Shown here piece by piece: positions 60,227-64,000 of a DNA stretch of 64,000 nucleotides. Source of the DNA: Paenibacillus artemisiicola. GTDB lineage: Bacteria > Bacillota > Bacilli > Paenibacillales > Paenibacillaceae. The notes under the pieces were generated by a model. The model ran no database searches, was not told the origin of the DNA, and was given only the letters and a program-made list of their open reading frames with translations. The stretch is taken from the NCBI RefSeq assembly GCF_017652985.1, contig NZ_JAGGDJ010000021.1, positions 1 through 64,000 of the forward strand, given 5' to 3'. The number at the start of each line of letters is the position of its first letter. The stretch's first letter is position 1. Made by a program: the position numbers and the translations under genes.

Positions 60227-61093
60227 ATGGACATGACAACGAGAGCGATGCGCATCATCGTCACGGGTGCGAACGGACAGCTGGGCCAAGAGCTGCTGCG
60301 GCTGCCGAATGCGGAACGGCAGGGCGTCAGCCTGCTCGGCTTCGGCCGCGGCGGGCTGGACGTGACGAGCCTGCAGAGCTGCCGCGAAATCGTCAAGCGG
60401 TACCAGGCGGACGCCGTCATCCACTGCGCGGCGTACACGGCCGTCGACAAGGCGGAGTCGGAGCCGGACGAAGCGTTCCGCATCAACGCGGAGGGGACGC
60501 GCAACATCGCGCTCGCCGCGAAGGAGTTCGGCGCCAAGCTGGTCTATGTCAGCACCGATTACGTGTTCGACGGGACGGCTTCGGAGCCGTACAAGGAAGG
60601 CGACGCGACGAAGCCCCGCACCGCGTACGGCCGGACGAAGCTCGCCGGGGAACGCGAGGTGCAGGCCGTCGGCGGGCGCGCGTTCATCGTCCGGACTTCG
60701 TGGGTCTACGGCAAGTACGGCCGCAATTTCGTCGAGACGATCCGCGGCCTGGCGAAGACGCAGGACGAGATCCGGGTCGTGAACGACCAGTTCGGCTCGC
60801 CGACCTATACGCGCGACCTGGCGGAGTTTCTGATCCGGCTCGCGCAGACGGACCGGTACGGCCTCTATCATGCGAGCGGCAGCGGCGTCTGCTCGTGGTA
60901 CCAATTCGCGCGGGCGATCCTGGAGGATGCCGGCGTCCGGGACGTCAAGCTCGTGCCGTGCGCGACGGCGGACCATCCGCGGCCCGCCCCGCGGCCGGCG
61001 TATTCCGCGCTGGAGCACGGCGAGATCAAGCGGCAGGGGTTCGAGGATTTGCGGCATTGGCGCGAGGCGCTGTCCGCATACATGCGCGACTGA
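60227..61093 (+). CDS. rfbD: dTDP-4-dehydrorhamnose reductase
   Basis: Final step to dTDP-L-rhamnose, used in surface polysaccharides. The 288 residues have the Rossmann motif IIVTGANGQLGQELLRLPNA, then VIHCAAYTAVDKAESEPDEA, VYVSTDYVFDG, the catalytic YGRTKLAGE (YxxxK), FIVRTSWVYGKYGRNFV and NDQFGSPTYTRDLAEFL, all standard RmlD. AAGGAG precedes ATG 60227; ATG 60233 is an alternative. Last gene of the cluster; rfbA is not present in the window. Confidence 0.94.
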   Translation: MDMTTRAMRIIVTGANGQLGQELLRLPNAERQGVSLLGFGRGGLDVTSLQSCREIVKRYQADAVIHCAAYTAVDKAESEPDEAFRINAEGTRNIALAAKEFGAKLVYVSTDYVFDGTASEPYKEGDATKPRTAYGRTKLAGEREVQAVGGRAFIVRTSWVYGKYGRNFVETIRGLAKTQDEIRVVNDQFGSPTYTRDLAEFLIRLAQTDRYGLYHASGSGVCSWYQFARAILEDAGVRDVKLVPCATADHPRPAPRPAYSALEHGEIKRQGFEDLRHWREALSAYMRD

Positions 61094-61208
61094 CGCGGTT
61101 GCGCGCCGGCGGCGGCGGGTCGTCCGCTCCCGCGGAGAGGACCGGCTGCATGGCAGCGCGCCTATTGATGTAAACGCTTCAAAAACCCGCCCAAAAGGCT
61201 GCGCCGCT

Positions 61209-61238
61209 TCCGCCCGTCCGCGGGCGGATTTTTCTTTG
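61209..61238 (+). terminator. rho-independent terminator
   Basis: TCCGCCCG pairs with CGGGCGGA around TCCG, then TTTTTCTTT. It ends the rfbCBD operon. Confidence 0.88.
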
Positions 61239-61315
61239 CTGCGCGGCGCCGCGTCTCGCCTGAATCGCGGTTCCGATTCCGATCGACCGTTGCCGCGAAA
61301 CCGTTCTACAAAACT

Positions 61316-61360
61316 TCCGAACCCTCCGAACCCTCCGAACCCTCCGAACCCTCCGAACCC
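61316..61360. repeat. 9-bp tandem repeat TCCGAACCC, five exact copies
   Basis: Five perfect head-to-tail copies occupy 45 bp in the gap before the MarR-type gene. They do not lie in a supported gene. Confidence 0.92.
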
Positions 61361-61406
61361 GCGAATACTCCTGTTCCGCGCAAGCCGCCCGCAACGCCGG
61401 AAGGGG

Positions 61407-61437
61407 TTGCTATTTCGTCAATTGAGTAGTAAACTGA
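61407..61437 (+). promoter_or_regulatory. marR-type promoter with overlapping operator
   Basis: TTGCTA at 61407-61412 and TAAACT at 61430-61435 are 17 bp apart. TTGAGTAGTAAACTGA (61422-61437) overlaps the -10 and shares 11 of 16 bases with the element at 61955, so autorepression is likely. Confidence 0.6.
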
Positions 61438-61468
61438 CAGTGAGCCCGACAAAGAGAGGAGGAACGAA

Positions 61469-61915
61469 GTGAGCGGCAACACGTTAGGTTCCCTGATTTG
61501 GCTCCGCATGGTCCGGTTCTCGAACCGCAGCCATCAGATGACGAACGAATTTTTGAAGCGATTCGAGCTGACGACCGCCCAATTCGACGTGCTGGTGCAG
61601 GTTCACGCGTTCCAGCCGCTGAATCAGACGGAGCTTGCCCGGAAGGTGACGGTCACGCAGGGCGGCATATCCCGCATGCTCGACCGCTTGGAGAGGGACG
61701 GCTACATCGCGCGCCGCCAGGATTGGAAGATCAAGACGATCCGCCTGACGGACAAAGGAGAGGCGGTCGTCAAGCAGGCGATGCCGGCCCAGATCGCGTT
61801 CCAGTCGTCGTTCTTCGACGAGGTGCTGACGCGGGAGGAGCAGCAAGCGCTGTACGGGATGATGACGCGGCTTCAGAAGCACGGCGAGCGCAAAGAGCTG
61901 CCGCCGGAAAATTAA
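61469..61915 (+). CDS. MarR family transcriptional regulator
   Basis: 148 residues. The winged helix covers about 30-100: LTTAQFDVLVQVHAFQPLNQ, TELARKVTVTQGGISRMLDR (recognition helix) and LERDGYIARRQDWKIKTIRL with the wing, then TDKGEAVVKQAMPAQ. Such repressors often respond to phenolics or oxidants. GTG 61469 follows GAGGAGG by 6 nt. It lies upstream of the LLM oxidoreductase gene, and related 16-bp elements precede both, so it probably represses itself and the oxidoreductase pair. Confidence 0.9.
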   Translation: MSGNTLGSLIWLRMVRFSNRSHQMTNEFLKRFELTTAQFDVLVQVHAFQPLNQTELARKVTVTQGGISRMLDRLERDGYIARRQDWKIKTIRLTDKGEAVVKQAMPAQIAFQSSFFDEVLTREEQQALYGMMTRLQKHGERKELPPEN

Positions 61916-61954
61916 ACGGCCGATCCGAAGAGACAATTTTTTTTGCCTTATCAA

Positions 61955-61970
61955 TTGACTAATCAAGTCA
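61955..61970 (+). promoter_or_regulatory. candidate MarR-type operator TTGACTAATCAAGTCA
   Basis: The arms TGACT and AGTCA are inverted around 5 bp. It matches the element at 61422 at 11 of 16 positions and lies 36 bp ahead of the LLM oxidoreductase gene. Confidence 0.55.
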
Positions 61971-62006
61971 TAAAAACATCATGATCCGCAAAGGAGCGTT
62001 CCATTT

Positions 62007-63077
62007 ATGAAAAGCTATCGCATCGATCCAAGCAAAGGCATGGAAATCGGCCTGTATTCGGTCGGGGATTATTTTCGCGATCCGCATACGGGGACGATGA
62101 TCAGCCCGCAGCGGCGCATGCAGGAGTTCGTGGAGGCCGCGAAGCTGGCCGAGCAGGCCGGACTCGACGTCTTCTCCGTCGGCGAGAGCCATCAGGAGCA
62201 CTTCGTCACGCAGGCGCACACGGTCGTCTTGAGCGCGGTCGCCCAAGCAACCCGGCGCATCAAAATCGCCAGCTCGACGACGGTGCTGAGCGTGCTGGAC
62301 CCCGTGCGCGCGTACGAGGACTTCGCGACGATCGACCTCCTCTCCGGCGGGCGCGCCGAGATCATCGCCGGCCGCGGCTCGCGGGTAGGCGCCTACGAGC
62401 TGCTCGGCGCCGACGTGCAGGATTACGAGGAGCTGTTCGAAGAGAAAATGGGCCTGCTGCTCAAGCTGAACGACGAGGAAACCGTAACCTGGAGCGGCAA
62501 ATTCCGCGCGCCGCTGCGGCAGGCGAAGATCCTTCCCCGTCCGCTGAACGGCCGGCTTCCGATCTGGCGCGGCGTGGGCGGCTCGCCGGGCAGCGCGGTC
62601 AAGGCCGGCGCGGCCGGCGTCCCGATGACGATCGCGATGCTGGGCGGCCCGTCGGCCAACTTCAAGGGCTCCGTCGACGCGTACCGCCGCGCGGCCGCGC
62701 AGAACGGCCACGATCCCGCGGAGCTGCCGGTCGGCATCACGAGCATGCTCTACGTGGCGGAGAATTCGCAGGACGCGGTCAAGGAGTTCCACCCGCACCT
62801 GAACCTCGCGTTCCGGGCGCTGCGCGGCGGATCTTATCCGCTAGAAGCGGTGAGCCATGCGGCCGCCGACCCGGGAGAAGCGCTGATGGTCGGCAGCCCC
62901 GAGCTCGTGATCGAGAAAATCCTCCGCCAGCACGAGCTGTTCGGCCACCAGCGGCTGCTGGTCCAAACGGACGTCGGCGGCGTGCCGTTCGGGAAGCTCG
63001 CCAAGAACATCGAACTGATCGCCGCGCGCATCCTGCCGGCCGTGCGGAAGTACACGCGGGCCGGAGGGAAGGCATGA
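62007..63077 (+). CDS. LLM-class flavin-dependent oxidoreductase
   Basis: Luciferase-like monooxygenase that uses reduced flavin supplied by a partner reductase. The 356 residues have the group pattern: AAKLAEQAGLDVFSVGESHQ, then TTVLSVLDPVRAYEDFATID, LLSGGRAEIIAGRGS, PIWRGVGGSPGSAVKAGAAG and GSPELVIEKILRQHELFG. Its substrate is unknown. AAAGGAG precedes ATG 62007. Its stop overlaps the start of the damaged FMN reductase gene (ATGA), the usual pairing of such enzymes. Confidence 0.9.
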   Translation: MKSYRIDPSKGMEIGLYSVGDYFRDPHTGTMISPQRRMQEFVEAAKLAEQAGLDVFSVGESHQEHFVTQAHTVVLSAVAQATRRIKIASSTTVLSVLDPVRAYEDFATIDLLSGGRAEIIAGRGSRVGAYELLGADVQDYEELFEEKMGLLLKLNDEETVTWSGKFRAPLRQAKILPRPLNGRLPIWRGVGGSPGSAVKAGAAGVPMTIAMLGGPSANFKGSVDAYRRAAAQNGHDPAELPVGITSMLYVAENSQDAVKEFHPHLNLAFRALRGGSYPLEAVSHAAADPGEALMVGSPELVIEKILRQHELFGHQRLLVQTDVGGVPFGKLAKNIELIAARILPAVRKYTRAGGKA

Positions 63078-63423
63078 CCAAGCGAATCGCGGTGCTGTCC
63101 GGTTCCGTCGCGGGTGCCAATACGCGACGGCGACGAACCGGGTCGTCTTCGGCCTGCTGTCGGCCGGCGGCTTCCGGGACAAAATCGTCGGCATCGCGGT
63201 CACCGCCGGGACGCCGAAGCATTTTCTGATGGCCGAGCGGCAGCAGAAGCCGATCTTGGCTTACATGAAGGCGAACGTCGTGCCCGCGAACGTGTTTATC
63301 GAGGAGAGGGATTTCGACGGCGGGACGCTCGCGAACGAAGACGTCGGGCGGCGCATCCGCCGCTTGGCGGAGGATACCTTGGCGCTCGCGGACGCCTGGG
63401 GGAGCATCCGGCGGACGAGTTGA
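63074..63423 (+). pseudogene. NADPH-dependent FMN reductase, internal deletion remnant
   Basis: From ATG 63074 the product opens MTKRIAVLSGSVAGANTR, the flavin-binding start of an NADPH-dependent FMN reductase, then turns to nonsense. The family C-terminal half continues in another frame from about 63119: GFRDKIVGIAVTAGTPKHFL, MAERQQKPILAYMKANVVPA, NVFIEERDFDGG, to the TGA at 63423. About 65-70 codons of the expected middle are missing and the phase is shifted, so an internal deletion is the simplest reading. The intact gene would have supplied reduced FMN to the LLM enzyme it overlaps. Confidence 0.82.
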
Positions 63424-63483
63424 GGGCGCCGGCACGGAAGCTCGTCCAAGCGAGGGAGCGGACTCGGAAGGACATAGGGGAAT

Positions 63484-63525
63484 GGCCCAAAGGGACAACG
63501 CCGGTTGTTCCTTTGGGCCGTTTCG
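63484..63525 (+). terminator. hairpin, probable terminator
   Basis: GGCCCAAAGGGACAAC pairs with GTTGTTCCTTTGGGCC (16 bp, one G-T) around GCCG; only GTTT follows. It lies after the reductase remnant. Confidence 0.6.
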
Positions 63526-63603
63526 CCGGGACAAGGAAGGCGAAGAAGCGTGCCGCGCTGGCGGCCTATTCCTTTGTTCCCAGCGAAAACGCAGACACCA
63601 ATA

Positions 63604-63631
63604 TGAAAGCGCTTAATTTTAAGCGCTTTCA
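63604..63631. promoter_or_regulatory. 28-bp inverted repeat with two cre-like halves
   Basis: TGAAAGCGCTTAA and TTAAGCGCTTTCA are perfect 13-bp complements around TT. Each half matches most of the cre consensus (TGNAANCG intact). It lies 147 bp ahead of the acetyltransferase gene, upstream of an AT-rich tract. Confidence 0.55.
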
Positions 63632-63777
63632 ACAGGATTCGGGCGGATTTTCAACTTTTTTAAGGATTTTTAAAGGTTTTAGAAGGAATTCGAATGATTT
63701 TGTCGTATTATTAAATTTACCTAAAAAAAACGTTTAGAGGCTGCACCCATACTGGACTTGAAGAGGAGCATGAAGTT

Positions 63778-64000
63778 ATGGACGTTCGATCCTTCCAATT
63801 AGCCGACTATCAATCCGTTACCGAGCTGCTGGAGACCGTCTTGACGCCGGAATGTTACGAGCAAACCATGGAAGCCTTCGCCCGCCAGCTCTCGTGGGAC
63901 AGCGAGCTGGTGCTGGTCGCCGCGGTCGGCAACGACGTCGCGGGCATCATGATCGGAACCATCGACAACGGCCGCGGGTTCTACTACCGCATCGCCGTGC
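63778..64000 (+). CDS. GNAT family N-acetyltransferase (partial, runs off the window)
   Basis: The first 74 residues (MDVRSFQLADYQSVTELLET, then SELVLVAAVGNDVAGIMIGT and NGRGFYYRIAV) fit the N-terminal half of a GNAT acetyltransferase, ending at the beta strand before the acetyl-CoA loop. GAGGAG lies 9 nt before ATG 63778. An AT-rich stretch (63630-63730) upstream may hold its promoter. The C-terminus and the acetyl-CoA motif are outside the window, so the substrate is not inferable. Confidence 0.75.
   Translation, partial: MDVRSFQLADYQSVTELLETVLTPECYEQTMEAFARQLSWDSELVLVAAVGNDVAGIMIGTIDNGRGFYYRIAV

Larger units (their letters stand above)
61094..61468. other. intergenic region between rfbD and the MarR-type gene
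   Basis: A gap of 375 nt without a gene. It contains the rfbD terminator (61209), a 9-bp tandem repeat (61316) and the marR promoter with its operator (61407). Confidence 0.7.

Overview
The window looks like chromosomal DNA of a GC-rich, endospore-forming Paenibacillaceae (a Paenibacillus or Cohnella relative). Evidence: strong AGGAGG-type ribosome binding sites with frequent GTG/TTG starts, sigma-A promoters, a gerA-type germinant receptor operon, FadN/FadF/FadE-type beta-oxidation genes, an AraR-type repressor with its palindromic operator, YesM/YesN two-component systems, and carbohydrate ABC loci that carry binding protein and permeases but no ATPase. No rRNA, tRNA, CRISPR array, phage or transposase gene was recognised. 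All family names rest on reading the translated sequence, not on a search.

Layout. 1-11.7 kb is a fatty acid degradation block: a partial etfB diverges from a plus-strand run encoding a membrane Fe-S reductase (FadF type), FadN, FadA, FadE, an acyl-CoA ligase and a hotdog thioesterase. Two unrelated tandem-repeat arrays sit in two of its gaps. 11.7-17.9 kb holds two small unknown genes, methionine aminopeptidase, the gerAA-AB-AC operon on the minus strand and a divergent SRAP-like gene. 17.9-26 kb has an AraC regulator divergent from a short pyruvate kinase, an ABC-F ATPase, a frameshifted MATE transporter divergent from another AraC regulator, and Dps. 26-32.5 kb has galU, a His/Met-rich exported protein, a small membrane protein, and araR-araD-araB with an AraR operator filling the spacer of a sigma-A promoter.

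32.7-44.8 kb has an ankyrin-repeat protein, then a YesMN two-component system, a two-permease-plus-lipoprotein ABC importer of LplB/YtcP type and two adjacent DUF4091/GH123-like proteins: a probable glycan-use locus. 44.9-47.6 kb has a collagen-like surface protein, an alpha/beta hydrolase and a small lipoprotein. 47.8-57.7 kb is a second sugar locus: YesNM pair, binding protein, two permeases and a GH2 beta-galactosidase, with catabolite (cre-like) sites and a long stem-loop between binding protein and permease. 57.8-64 kb has sodA, rfbCBD (dTDP-rhamnose, without rfbA), a MarR regulator with two related operators, an LLM flavin oxidoreductase, the internally deleted remains of its NADPH:FMN reductase partner, and the start of a GNAT acetyltransferase.

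The more unusual items are the two intergenic repeat arrays in the fad block, the SRAP-like protein that keeps Cys2 but lacks the other catalytic residues, the pyruvate kinase without a C-terminal domain, the collagen-like protein with a C-terminal globular domain, and the decayed flavin reductase.
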